From contig CAIRCM010000208.1 in assembly GCA_903877125.1 (NCBI GenBank), positions 1-41,881 of the forward strand: a stretch of 41,881 nucleotides of DNA, given 5' to 3'. A program made the position numbers and the translations under genes. Every line of letters begins with the position of its first letter. Position 1 is the stretch's first letter. This document shows, piece after piece, positions 8,299 through 16,409 of this stretch. This DNA comes from an uncultured Acetobacteraceae bacterium. GTDB lineage: Bacteria; Pseudomonadota; Alphaproteobacteria; Acetobacterales; Acetobacteraceae. The notes beneath the pieces were generated by a model. It saw only the letters and a list, made by a program, of their open reading frames with translations. It had not been told where the DNA came from and did not search any database.

Positions 8299-9620
8299 TG
8301 GACGTTCCCACCTATTCCCCCCGCGAGATCGTGTCTGAATTGGACCGTTTCATCGTAGGACAGAATGACGCCAAGCGCGCCGTGGCCATCGCCATGCGCA
8401 ACCGCTGGCGCCGCCAGCAACTGCCCGAGGCGATGCGCGAGGAGGTCGTGCCCAAGAACATCCTCATGATCGGCCCCACCGGCTGCGGCAAGACCGAAAT
8501 CGCCCGGCGGCTGGCCAAGCTGGCCCAGGCGCCGTTCCTGAAGGTCGAGGCGACGAAATTCACCGAGGTCGGCTATGTCGGCCGCGACGTCGAAAGCATC
8601 GTGCGCGATCTGGTGGATGCCAGCCTGAATATGCTGCGCGAGGCCTCGCGCAAGGAAGTAAGGGCACAGGCTGAACACAATGCCGAGGAACGGTTGATCA
8701 CCGCGCTCGTAGGGGAGGATGCGGCGGCCGACACGCGCTCCAAATTCCGCCGCATGCTGCGGGCCGGCGAATTTGAGCAGAAGGAAATCGAGATCGCGGT
8801 GCAGGAGACGTCCGCCAACCCGATCGGACAGATCGATCTGCCGGGCATGCCGCCGGGGCAGGTGATCAATCTGTCGGAGATGATGAAGGGCATGATGGGC
8901 GGCAGCCGCCAGCGCGAAAAGCGCCGCATGACCGTCGAGGCCGCGCGCCGCCTGCTGGAACAGGAGGAAGCCGAGGAACTGCTGGACAACGACCGTCTCG
9001 CCAAGGACGCGGTCGAGCATGCCGAGAACAACGGCATCGTGTTCATCGATGAAATCGACAAGATCTGCCGGTCCAGCGAAAGCGGCATGCGTGGCGGCGA
9101 TGTGTCCCGCGAAGGCGTGCAGCGCGATCTGCTGCCGCTGATCGAGGGCACGACTGTGAACACCAAATACGGGCTGGTGAAGACCGACCATGTGTTGTTC
9201 ATCGCCTCCGGTGCGTTTCACCTTTCGAAGCCGGCCGATCTGCTGCCGGAATTGCAGGGACGGCTGCCCATCCGGGTCGAGCTGTCGCCGCTGTCGCGCG
9301 AGGATCTGCGGCGGATATTGACGGAGCCGGAGCACTCGCTGCTGAAGCAGTATGTCGCGCTGATGGGGACGGAATCGGTGGTGTTGTCATTCAGCGACGG
9401 CGCCGTGGACGCGCTGGCCGACCTCGCCGCCGACATCAACGACCGCGTGGAAAACATCGGCGCTCGGCGGTTGCACACGGTGTTGGAACGATTGCTGGAG
9501 GAGATCAGCTTCACCGCGACCGATCGCGGCGGGGAGACGATCGAGGTGGATGCGGACTACGTGAACGACAAGGTGGCGCCGCTGGCGCAGAAGGGGGATT
9601 TGAGTCGCTTCATCCTGTAA
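8298..9620 (+). CDS. hslU: ATPase subunit HslU
   Basis: The AAA+ unfoldase that recognises and unfolds substrates and feeds them into HslV. In the 440-residue protein the Walker A motif GPTGCGKT lies at 59-66 and Walker B FIDEID at 249-254 (D251, E252). The intermediate (I) domain lies in between, at about residues 110-235. The C-terminal LSRFIL tail is the element known to insert into HslV and activate it. The start overlaps the hslV stop by one base. No further gene is coupled behind it; a new ribosome binding site introduces the next gene after 45 bp. Confidence 0.96.
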   Translation: MDVPTYSPREIVSELDRFIVGQNDAKRAVAIAMRNRWRRQQLPEAMREEVVPKNILMIGPTGCGKTEIARRLAKLAQAPFLKVEATKFTEVGYVGRDVESIVRDLVDASLNMLREASRKEVRAQAEHNAEERLITALVGEDAAADTRSKFRRMLRAGEFEQKEIEIAVQETSANPIGQIDLPGMPPGQVINLSEMMKGMMGGSRQREKRRMTVEAARRLLEQEEAEELLDNDRLAKDAVEHAENNGIVFIDEIDKICRSSESGMRGGDVSREGVQRDLLPLIEGTTVNTKYGLVKTDHVLFIASGAFHLSKPADLLPELQGRLPIRVELSPLSREDLRRILTEPEHSLLKQYVALMGTESVVLSFSDGAVDALADLAADINDRVENIGARRLHTVLERLLEEISFTATDRGGETIEVDADYVNDKVAPLAQKGDLSRFIL

Positions 9621-9631
9621 AGCGGTGCCAT

Positions 9632-9647
9632 TCTGCTGAAAAGCAGA
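9632..9647 (+). repeat. Hairpin with GAAA tetraloop after hslU
   Basis: TCTGCT (9632-9637) and AGCAGA (9642-9647) close a GAAA tetraloop 12 nt past the hslU stop and just before the ribosome binding site of the next gene. It is too weak for a sure terminator. It might insulate or process the junction between the protease operon and the aromatic genes. Confidence 0.4.
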
Positions 9648-9665
9648 TAAGGGGAGAACGTCCAA

Positions 9666-10625
9666 ATGAGAAACAAACCCGAAGTCGTCGCCCTGGAAGA
9701 ACACTTCCAGATCCCGGCGCTCGGCGACCTCTACGGTCCCGTCGACGCCAACACCGCACCGGCGATGCTGCGTCAACTCGGCGACCTCGGCGAAGCCCGC
9801 ATCGCCGAGATGGATAAGCACGGCATCGACATACAGGTGCTGTCCCACACCGCGCCGGGCCTACAGAAGATGGACGCGCCGACCGCCGTCCGGTTGGCCC
9901 CCGTCGTCAACGACCATCTGTACCAGGCGGTGCAAAGGCACCCGGACCGGTTCGCCGCCTTCGCGATGTTGCCGACGCCCGACCCGCTCGCCGCCGCCAA
10001 CGAACTGGAACGCGCGGTCACGCAACTCGGCTTCAAAGGCGCGATGATCCACGGCCTGACCAACGGCGAATTCATCGACCGTAAAAAATTCTGGCCGATC
10101 TTCGAGCGGGCGGAGGCATTGGATGTGCCGATCTACCTGCATCCCTCCGCACCCAGCCCAGAGGTAACCGAAGCCTATTACCAGGACATGGTCGCGGAAT
10201 GGCCGGGCATCCTGCGTGCCGCCTGGGGCTTCACCGTGGAAACGGCAACGCAAGGCGTGCGCCTTTGTCTTTCCGGGGTGTTCGAAAAATTTCCCCGCCT
10301 GCGCTTCATCATGGGCCATCTGGGCGAAGGCCTGCCGTTCCTGATGTGGCGCATCAACATGGCCCTGAACCGACAGGGCTCCGACAAGAAGCCGTTTCGT
10401 GAGGTTTTCAGCGAGCATTTCACCATCACCACGAGCGGGTTCTGGTCCGATCCGGCGTTGCTGCTGTGCGTGCAGGAAATGGGCATCGACCGGATCATGT
10501 TCTCGGTCGATTACCCCTTCGCACCGAACGCACCGGCGACGGAATGGCTGTCGCGCATTCCCTACAGCGCGGAAGACAAGGCCAAGATCGCCGGCGGCAA
10601 TGCGCGACGTATTTTGAAACTGTAG
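9666..10625 (+). CDS. Amidohydrolase, gamma-resorcylate decarboxylase-like
   Basis: A 319-residue TIM-barrel metalloenzyme of the ACMSD/amidohydrolase-2 family. The ALEEHF motif places likely metal ligands E11 and H13 at the N-terminus. H159 (YLHP), H218 (GHLGEG) and D282 (FSVDYPF) complete the site seen in non-oxidative decarboxylases of 2,6- and 2,3-dihydroxybenzoate and 5-carboxyvanillate. It probably removes a ring carboxylate without a redox cofactor. A clear ribosome binding site (GGGGAGAA, about 7-12 nt upstream) supports the ATG at 9666. The LigA- and LigB-like genes follow after 15 nt, suggesting that the decarboxylated dihydroxy- or trihydroxy-aromatic is their substrate or an upstream intermediate. 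A hydratase role like LigJ is less likely because the N-terminus lacks an HxH motif. Confidence 0.82.
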   Translation: MRNKPEVVALEEHFQIPALGDLYGPVDANTAPAMLRQLGDLGEARIAEMDKHGIDIQVLSHTAPGLQKMDAPTAVRLAPVVNDHLYQAVQRHPDRFAAFAMLPTPDPLAAANELERAVTQLGFKGAMIHGLTNGEFIDRKKFWPIFERAEALDVPIYLHPSAPSPEVTEAYYQDMVAEWPGILRAAWGFTVETATQGVRLCLSGVFEKFPRLRFIMGHLGEGLPFLMWRINMALNRQGSDKKPFREVFSEHFTITTSGFWSDPALLLCVQEMGIDRIMFSVDYPFAPNAPATEWLSRIPYSAEDKAKIAGGNARRILKL

Positions 10626-10640
10626 CAGGGAGGTCGGGCG

Positions 10641-10940
10641 ATGGACGATGTCGTTTCGGGCGCCTACCTGTTCACCGGCGAGCGGTCGGCGCGTGCCTTG
10701 CGGCTGAACAGAATGGCGATGTCGTTCACATCGGCGGAGAATCGCGAACGCTTCAAGATCGACGAGGAAGCCTATATGGAGGCGGCCGAACTGTCGGACA
10801 CCGAGAAGGATCTCGTGCGCCGGCGTGACTGGAAGGGCATGATGGACTACGGGGCCTCGATCTATCTGGTGATCAAGATCGGGGGCGTGACCGGTCATCC
10901 GCTGCCTGTCATCGGCGCGCACACCGCGGGTAGGGTATAG
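10641..10940 (+). CDS. LigA-like small subunit of extradiol dioxygenase
   Basis: A 99-residue protein resembling the alpha (small) subunit of protocatechuate 4,5-dioxygenase. That subunit caps the active site of the catalytic beta subunit. Shared features are the FTGERS motif near the N-terminus, an acidic helical middle (ENRERFKIDEEAYM, about 36-49), the RRDWKGMMDYG segment and the IKIGG turn near the C-terminus. A ribosome binding site AGGGAGG precedes the ATG by about 7 nt. The beta subunit gene starts 4 nt after its stop, so the subunits are surely co-expressed. The ring substrate (protocatechuate, gallate or another catecholic acid) cannot be read from the sequence. Confidence 0.85.
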   Translation: MDDVVSGAYLFTGERSARALRLNRMAMSFTSAENRERFKIDEEAYMEAAELSDTEKDLVRRRDWKGMMDYGASIYLVIKIGGVTGHPLPVIGAHTAGRV

Positions 10941-10944
10941 AACA

Positions 10945-11772
10945 ATGGCAACGATTATCGGCGGTATCGGATCGTCCCACGCGCCGACGATCGGCGTGGC
11001 CTACGACCGCGGGCAGCAGAATGATCCGGCCTGGGCACCGCTGTTCGCCGGCTACGAACCCGCGCGGCAGTGGCTGGATGAGATCAAACCCGATCTGTTC
11101 TTGATCGTGTACAACGACCACGCCAACAGCTTTTTCTTCGATCGCTGGCCCACCTTTGCCCTGGGCGTGGGGCCTGTGCACAAACAGGCCGACGAGGGCT
11201 GGGGCAAGCGCCCGCTGGCCGATCTGCCCGGCGACCCCGAATTCGGCTGGCATCTGGCACGATCCCTGGTCGAGCAGGAGTTCGATCCCACCATCTGCCA
11301 GGACATGTCGGTCGATCACGGCGTGCTGTCGTTCCTGCCGCTGTTGACTGATACCGACTGGAAAATCCCGGTCGTGCCGCTGGCGGTCAACGTGATCCAG
11401 CATCCGATGCCCTCGGCGAAGCGGCTGTGGAAGCTGGGGGTGGCGATCCGGCGGGCGGTGGAAAGCTTCCCAGCCGATAAACGCATCGTCGTCTTCGGCA
11501 CCGGCGGCCTGACGCACCAGCTGCACGGCACTCGGTTTGGGCAGAAAAACGAAGCCTGGGACAACGAATTCATGGACCGCCTGGAAACCGACCCTGAACC
11601 TCTGGCCGACATGCCGTTGCGCGAATATATGGAACGTGGCGGGACCGAGGGGGTGGAGATGATCATGTGGCTCGCAATGCGTGCCGCGATGGGGCCCACG
11701 GTCAAACGCATTCACCGAAACTATACCGCCCCGTTCACCACGGGTTACGGTCTGCTGGCGCTGGCGAACTGA
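10945..11772 (+). CDS. LigB-like catalytic subunit of class III extradiol dioxygenase
   Basis: The catalytic beta subunit (275 residues) of a type II extradiol dioxygenase, which opens a catecholic ring next to its hydroxyl groups with O2 and Fe(II). Compared with LigB, H12 (SSHAPT), H59 (YNDHAN) and E238 (EGVEMI) are the expected iron ligands and H191 (GGLTHQLHG) the catalytic base, so the site looks intact. It is coupled to the LigA-like gene upstream, and the sufE gene begins at the base after its stop codon. Protocatechuate 4,5-cleavage is the best-known reaction of this pair. The LigI-like gene at 31000 would fit the same pathway two steps later; no LigC gene is in the window. Confidence 0.88.
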   Translation: MATIIGGIGSSHAPTIGVAYDRGQQNDPAWAPLFAGYEPARQWLDEIKPDLFLIVYNDHANSFFFDRWPTFALGVGPVHKQADEGWGKRPLADLPGDPEFGWHLARSLVEQEFDPTICQDMSVDHGVLSFLPLLTDTDWKIPVVPLAVNVIQHPMPSAKRLWKLGVAIRRAVESFPADKRIVVFGTGGLTHQLHGTRFGQKNEAWDNEFMDRLETDPEPLADMPLREYMERGGTEGVEMIMWLAMRAAMGPTVKRIHRNYTAPFTTGYGLLALAN

Positions 11773-12207
11773 ATGTCCGACCCATTCGTACAACCCGAGG
11801 AGCCCACCGCCGCCGCCGCCATCGCGGCGATCCGGGAAGAATTGGAATTCTTCGACGACTGGATGGAACGGTACCAGTTCATCATAGAACTCGGCCGCAA
11901 ACTGCCGGCCTTCCCCGAGGATTGGGCTAACGACGCCCACCGTGTCCCCGGCTGCCAGAGCCGCGTGTGGATGGAGGCCACCGATCGGGACGACCGGTTA
12001 TATTTCGCCGGTGCATCGGATGCCGCTATCGTCTCGGGGCTCGTCGCCCTGCTGCTGCGCGTCTATTCCGGACGTTCCCGAGACGAAATCGCCGCGACCG
12101 ACCCGGTGTTTCTGAAGGACCTCGGTCTGTTGGAGGCGCTGTCGACCAACCGGGGCAACGGCATCGCCGCGATGGCCCGCAAGGTCCGGGAAGTCGCCGC
12201 CCAGTGA
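11773..12207 (+). CDS. sufE: Cysteine desulfuration protein SufE
   Basis: SufE accepts sulfane sulfur from the cysteine desulfurase SufS and passes it to the SufBCD scaffold for Fe-S cluster assembly. The 144-residue protein has the family length. The VPGC61QSRVW motif carries the sulfur-accepting Cys on its exposed loop. Other SufE landmarks are the F-x-x-DWMERYQFIIELGRKLP helix near residues 27-45 and the conserved S-x-NRGNG motif near the C-terminus. It starts directly after the LigB-like stop codon with no ribosome binding site of its own, so it probably depends on coupling. No other suf gene is in the window. Confidence 0.93.
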   Translation: MSDPFVQPEEPTAAAAIAAIREELEFFDDWMERYQFIIELGRKLPAFPEDWANDAHRVPGCQSRVWMEATDRDDRLYFAGASDAAIVSGLVALLLRVYSGRSRDEIAATDPVFLKDLGLLEALSTNRGNGIAAMARKVREVAAQ

Positions 12208-12217
12208 TACCAAAACG

Positions 12218-13357
12218 GTGAGATTGCCGGTCGCGGTTAGGGTCGGACTGTTCGTCGGCGCCTATTTCGCCTCGATGGGCGTGACCGGGTTCATGCCGCT
12301 TTGGTATGCCGATCGGGGCCTTTCGCCTGCCGATATCGGGCAAATTCTTGCTGCCGCGTCGTTTCTGCGCGTCCTCGCTGGCCCGCAATGGGGTGGAATC
12401 GCTGATCGTCTCGGCCGCCGGCGGCCGGTGCTGACCGGGGCGACGATGGCTGCCATGGCGATGGCGCTGACCTTTCCGTTGACCGGCGGGTTCTGGCCAG
12501 TGCTGCTGGTCGCGGCTGGGCAGGGCGTTGCGGCCTCGGCGATCAATCCGCTGGCCGATTCCCTGGCACTGTCTTTGGCGCGGCAAGGCCTGATGGAATA
12601 CGGGCCGGTGCGGGCGGTGGGATCCGCGACCTTCATGGTGGCCACCGCCTGCGCGGGGTCCCTGCTGACCGCCGTCGGCTCCTGGCTGGTGCCCTATCTG
12701 CTGGCGTGCGGCTATGGCACCGCCGCACTGCTGAGCCCGCTGCTGCCGGAAGCCGAGATCGGGGCCAGCCGCGCCCGCGGCTTCGGCGGGTGGGAACTGT
12801 TCCGGCTGCCGGTTTTTCGGCTGGCCGTTGGCTGCACCGCGCTGATCCAGGGCGCGCACGCCGCCTATTACGGCTTCGCGGCACTGCTGTGGCGATCGCA
12901 GGGCCTGAGCGATCGCACTATCGGGCTGCTGTTCGCCGAGGGGATCATCGTGGAAATCCTCCTGTTCTGGCGGGGGAGACGCATGATCGAGCGCCTGGGG
13001 CCGGCGGGCCTGACCGCCTGCGCCGCCGTCGCATCGATCGTGCGATGGTCGGTCATAGCGTTCGGCCCGGGGCTGCCGGTCCTGATCGTCGTACAGTTGC
13101 TGCATGCCGGGACGTTCGCGATGCAGCATTTGTCGTCGATGCTGCTTTTGGGCCGAGCCGTGCCGGCGGAACGGGCGGCGACGGCGCAGGCGCTGCATGC
13201 GGCGCTGGGGTACGGAATCCCCGCGGGCGCGGCGATGTTCCTGGCTGGGCAACTCTATGCCCGGTTCGGCGGGCTGGCGTTCCTGGCAATGGCGCTGATT
13301 GGTGGCAGCGCGCTGTTGCTGGTGCGTCCGCTGCGGCGGGTGGCAGTTTGTTCATAG
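12218..13357 (+). CDS. MFS transporter, HcaT/LacY-like family
   Basis: A 379-residue major facilitator protein with about 12 membrane helices. It belongs to the MFS_1-like branch that includes HcaT (putative 3-phenylpropionate transporter). The motif IADRLGRRRPV in the loop between TM2 and TM3 is the classic MFS motif A. The start is a GTG at 12218, ten bases after the sufE stop; there is no clear ribosome binding site. Its position behind ring-cleavage genes makes uptake of an aromatic acid plausible, but this is inference. The gene ends before a 68-bp gap that contains the promoter of the next operon. Confidence 0.83.
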   Translation: MRLPVAVRVGLFVGAYFASMGVTGFMPLWYADRGLSPADIGQILAAASFLRVLAGPQWGGIADRLGRRRPVLTGATMAAMAMALTFPLTGGFWPVLLVAAGQGVAASAINPLADSLALSLARQGLMEYGPVRAVGSATFMVATACAGSLLTAVGSWLVPYLLACGYGTAALLSPLLPEAEIGASRARGFGGWELFRLPVFRLAVGCTALIQGAHAAYYGFAALLWRSQGLSDRTIGLLFAEGIIVEILLFWRGRRMIERLGPAGLTACAAVASIVRWSVIAFGPGLPVLIVVQLLHAGTFAMQHLSSMLLLGRAVPAERAATAQALHAALGYGIPAGAAMFLAGQLYARFGGLAFLAMALIGGSALLLVRPLRRVAVCS

Positions 13358-13390
13358 ATATCGGTCGCGTTGGACGCGGTTGGAATGGGC

Positions 13391-13419
13391 TTGGCACGAC
13401 TCGCCCGAACCCGCATAAT
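13391..13419 (+). promoter_or_regulatory. Near-consensus sigma-70 promoter giving a leaderless start
   Basis: TTGGCA (13391-13396) and CATAAT (13414-13419) are separated by exactly 17 bp; each hexamer matches the consensus in five of six positions. The predicted transcription start, 7 nt after the -10 box, is position 13426, the A of the first ATG of the following gene. That gene also lacks a Shine-Dalgarno sequence, which agrees with leaderless translation. The promoter suggests that the four genes behind it form their own unit, separate from the MFS gene. Confidence 0.6.
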
Positions 13420-13425
13420 TCCAGT

Positions 13426-14199
13426 ATGGCACAATCCATGGAAACCGTCCTCTCGGCGTGGGAAGAGCAATTGGCAACCGTCGAGCGGCAAGCCGCTGCC
13501 GCGCTGCGTTCGGCCCGAAAGCTGCGGAAAGCAGCACAGGATGGTGCGGTCGCGACGTTCCCCTCGGCGATCGCCGCCATGCGCCAGGATGCCGACCGGT
13601 TGAACGAAGCGGTGGGGCAATCGGCCGAGGCGCCTGCATTGGACATCGCCGAGGCGTTCGGCTCCGGCGCGTTCCTGGCCGAACTCGCCGCTGCCGCGAA
13701 GGCCGCCGATGTCATGCTGGTGCAGCGCGATGGCCGCATCACCGCCTATCCGGTGGTGCTGCGGCTGGAACCGCGCACCCAGGCCGTGCGGGTCGGCCGC
13801 AAGCTGGAACGGCGAATTCGCCCAAGCGTGCTGATCGCGGAGCTGAAAAAGCTGCAACAACGGCCCAACCGTTTCAATGCACGCGTGTTTCTGGACCGGC
13901 TGCTGAAGGCCTACACTATATTGGCACCGGAATATCGTGGCGGCGACGGACCGCTCGTCGAACTGGCCGCGCTGCATGAGGTCCTGACCCTCTGGCCACA
14001 GGCCGCAGCCGACTACCCGGTCGAGGAATTCCTCTGCGACATGTTGCGCCTGAACAAATTGCCGGAGGCTCGGACAGGTCGTGGACACCGGTTCGAACTC
14101 GGTGGTTCGACCGGGACCAAGGGCGCTAAACGGCTGTCGGCGTTCGATGAAACAGGCGCGCAGCACGATTTCTACGCCATCCGCTTCGTGCTGGGCTAG
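13426..14199 (+). CDS. Coiled-coil protein of unknown family, first gene of BrxD-like module
   Basis: I do not recognise this 257-residue protein. Residues 1-65 are rich in Ala, Glu, Arg and Gln in a heptad-like pattern and probably form a long helix or coiled coil. A beta-rich stretch at about 94-125 is followed by an Arg/Lys-rich helical part (GRKLERRIRPSVL, then AELKKLQQRP) and a helical region with FLDRLLKAYTILAP. The C-terminus (residues about 215-257) is again beta-like. No signal peptide or membrane helix is visible. The ATG at 13426 coincides with the predicted transcription start; an alternative in-frame ATG lies at 13438. The next gene begins 4 nt after its stop. The context suggests an adaptor or DNA-binding partner of the two ATPase-like proteins. 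Confidence 0.8.
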   Translation: MAQSMETVLSAWEEQLATVERQAAAALRSARKLRKAAQDGAVATFPSAIAAMRQDADRLNEAVGQSAEAPALDIAEAFGSGAFLAELAAAAKAADVMLVQRDGRITAYPVVLRLEPRTQAVRVGRKLERRIRPSVLIAELKKLQQRPNRFNARVFLDRLLKAYTILAPEYRGGDGPLVELAALHEVLTLWPQAAADYPVEEFLCDMLRLNKLPEARTGRGHRFELGGSTGTKGAKRLSAFDETGAQHDFYAIRFVLG

Positions 14200-14203
14200 C
14201 ACG

Positions 14204-15169
14204 ATGGAAACGATCGAACTGCAGCCCATGCCGACCCAGCAATGGCTGCCCACGATCGAACGCGAGTATTTCCAGGAATATCTGCCGGCAGGCGGTTGCG
14301 CGATCAAGTTCGTGGTGGCGAACGAAGAAACTGCTTCCGCGGTCGGTGTCGGGGTGACCGGATTGGCGCATCGGTTCGGGATGTTAACCGCGCATGCGGA
14401 CGCAGGACAAACCCGGCTACACATGTTGCAGGACCTCTTCTTCGCTCTGGCCCGCTGGTTGCCCTGGGAAAAGCTGGCGCAGTCCTACATCGAGGGATTG
14501 TTCAACCGTAATGGCTATCCCTGGCCGAACCCGGGAAAAACCCTGACCCAGACCGATCTGGCCAGCCACTTCGGGACCGCGCCAAATCTGCTCGCCCGAA
14601 GCCGCGATCAATGGCTGAGCCAGGACCTGTGGAACGATGCCCTGATGGCGCAGGATTTTCGCGCCGCCATGATGCAACTGTGCCTTGCGCGCCTGGAACC
14701 CGATGCCGACCGGCCAGTCGAGGAGTCTGCGATCCTGCGCTGGCTTTATGGCGAAAAAATCCCGGCCGCGGCGTTGCGCCAATACGATATCGGCGCGCGC
14801 ATCGGCCGAACCAATGCACGGTCGATGCTCATGTCGCTCTGTCACTGGGTGCGCAAGGTCGGCAAGCCCGGCCTGCTTTTGACGTTGGACCTGCGCCCCG
14901 CCTTGCGCACCCGCACGAACAACGATGGCCCGGTGCGCTACACCTCAGCTTCGGTCATGGACCTTTACGAAGTGCTGCGCGAACTGGTCGACGATATCGA
15001 GCACCTGCCAGGACTGTTCGTGCTGGTCCTGGCCGACCAGGCGCTGATCTCCGGTGAGCCGAAACGAACGCTGGACCGCTACAAGGCCCTGGAAATGCGC
15101 ATCTGGCCGGACGTGCGTCCCGGCGACCGGCAAAATCCCGTGGCCCCTCTTGTCTTGGTGCACGGATGA
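14204..15169 (+). CDS. BrxC/BrxD-like ATPase domain with degenerate P-loop
   Basis: A 321-residue protein whose layout resembles the partner ATPase often seen beside BrxD (DUF2791-type). It opens with EYFQEYLPAGG at 21-31, followed by a strand where such proteins carry a Walker A loop. Here that site (residues 37-48, VVANEETASAVG) has no GxxGxGK[ST] signature. The helix motif GRTNARSMLMSL (201-212), the strand GLLLTLDL (223-230, Asp but no following acidic residue) and the DLYEVLRELVDD segment (253-264) agree with the family. I infer a catalytically dead paralogue that may regulate or scaffold the active ATPase. The ATG at 14204 is 4 nt behind the previous stop; its stop overlaps the next start (ATGA). 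Confidence 0.72.
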   Translation: METIELQPMPTQQWLPTIEREYFQEYLPAGGCAIKFVVANEETASAVGVGVTGLAHRFGMLTAHADAGQTRLHMLQDLFFALARWLPWEKLAQSYIEGLFNRNGYPWPNPGKTLTQTDLASHFGTAPNLLARSRDQWLSQDLWNDALMAQDFRAAMMQLCLARLEPDADRPVEESAILRWLYGEKIPAAALRQYDIGARIGRTNARSMLMSLCHWVRKVGKPGLLLTLDLRPALRTRTNNDGPVRYTSASVMDLYEVLRELVDDIEHLPGLFVLVLADQALISGEPKRTLDRYKALEMRIWPDVRPGDRQNPVAPLVLVHG

Positions 15170-16407
15170 ACCTGCAAGCCCGCACCGCCATCGAAGCCTT
15201 ACGTGCCGGGGTGCCGAACCGGGCAGCGGTGCGCCTGATGGGAACGGAGGAAAGAGGGATCGAGGAGGCGTTCGATCGGTTGCTCGCCTCCATGTGGCAA
15301 CCGGATGCGCCGGAGTTGCCGGGGATTGGGATCGCCGGCGGCTTCGGTACCGGCAAGTCGCATTTCCTGGGATATCTGGCGGAAGTCGCCCTGGGGCAGA
15401 ATTTCGTTGTCAGCCGCGTCGTGATCAGCAAGGAAACCCCGCTGACCGATGCCGGCCGCGTGTTCGAAGCCGCGCTGCGCGGCGTCGTTATGCCGAACCG
15501 GAACGACGATCCGGTGGTGGCGGCACTGGCGATCCTGCGGGACTCACCCGATCGGATGGAGGCGCTGGAGCAGGCGATGCGCAACGCGGACGCGGGTTTC
15601 GCGCCAATTTTCGCCGCAATCCTGTTTCTGGTCAGACGCTCGTCCACCGCGCCGGAAACGATCCGCAAGTGCGAGCGCTTCCTGTCCGGTGCCCGCATCG
15701 CCGCCGCATCGATCCGTCCGGCGCTGTCCGGTGCCGGCGCCGCACGTCTGTTCGATCTGAAACTACCCCCGCCAGCGGAACTGGCAGAGCAGCGTATCCG
15801 TTTTGTCTCCCGCTTGTTTCACGCCGCGGGGTTCGCGGGATGGTGTATTTTGCTCGATGAGATGGAGCTCATCGGCCGCTACACCCCGTTGCAGCGCGCG
15901 ATGGCCTACGCGCGGTTGAGCACGTGGCTGGGGTTGCCCGATATGGGCGGATATCCGGGCATAGGGGTCGTGTATGCCATCACCGACGATTTCGTCAGCG
16001 CGGTGATCGACGCACGCCAGGACGAGGAAAAACTCCCCGAACGCCTGGCGCTGAAGGGACGAATAAGAGAGTCCCATGCCGTCAGGGGCGCCATTCAGCA
16101 CATCGGCAAGGTGGTTGGCCGTCATCGCCTCCGCACCCCCGGACTGGATGAGTTGGTCCGGGCGTGCACGCGGCTGGAAGACATCTACAGCGACGCGTAC
16201 GACTGGACCGCACCACAGCTTGCGATCGGCGAGCGGACCGCGACACGCACCATGCGGCAATACATAAAATCCTGGATCACCCAGTGGGACCTCCAGCGCA
16301 TTTCGGGGGAGGGGGTGGAGATTGTCGAGGAGACGATGACAACCGATTATCGGGAGGACGCCGATTTGGCGGAACCTCCGCCGGTGACGGACGATGAGGC
16401 CAACTGA
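15166..16407 (+). CDS. BrxD-like P-loop ATPase (DUF2791 family)
   Basis: A 413-residue ATPase closely resembling BrxD, an accessory protein of BREX phage-defence systems of types 2 and 6. The N-terminus (TAIEALRAGVPNRAAV, residues 7-22) is characteristic. Walker A is GGFGTGKS at 58-65, followed by the family-specific SRVVISKETPL at 83-93. Walker B is CILLDE with D231 and E232, then the conserved ELIGRYTPLQRAMAY stretch. The C-terminal 40 residues are acidic and probably flexible. Translation is coupled to the degenerate partner (ATGA overlap) and the next gene starts 2 nt downstream. None of pglX, pglZ, brxA, brxB or brxL is nearby. The catalytic residues look intact, so an active nucleotide-dependent role on DNA or protein is likely. 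Confidence 0.83.
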   Translation: MNLQARTAIEALRAGVPNRAAVRLMGTEERGIEEAFDRLLASMWQPDAPELPGIGIAGGFGTGKSHFLGYLAEVALGQNFVVSRVVISKETPLTDAGRVFEAALRGVVMPNRNDDPVVAALAILRDSPDRMEALEQAMRNADAGFAPIFAAILFLVRRSSTAPETIRKCERFLSGARIAAASIRPALSGAGAARLFDLKLPPPAELAEQRIRFVSRLFHAAGFAGWCILLDEMELIGRYTPLQRAMAYARLSTWLGLPDMGGYPGIGVVYAITDDFVSAVIDARQDEEKLPERLALKGRIRESHAVRGAIQHIGKVVGRHRLRTPGLDELVRACTRLEDIYSDAYDWTAPQLAIGERTATRTMRQYIKSWITQWDLQRISGEGVEIVEETMTTDYREDADLAEPPPVTDDEAN

Positions 16408-16409
16408 GC

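Noticed and set aside
13426-16407. A complete BREX system
   Set aside because: No PglX methylase, PglZ phosphatase, BrxA, BrxB or BrxL lies anywhere in the window.
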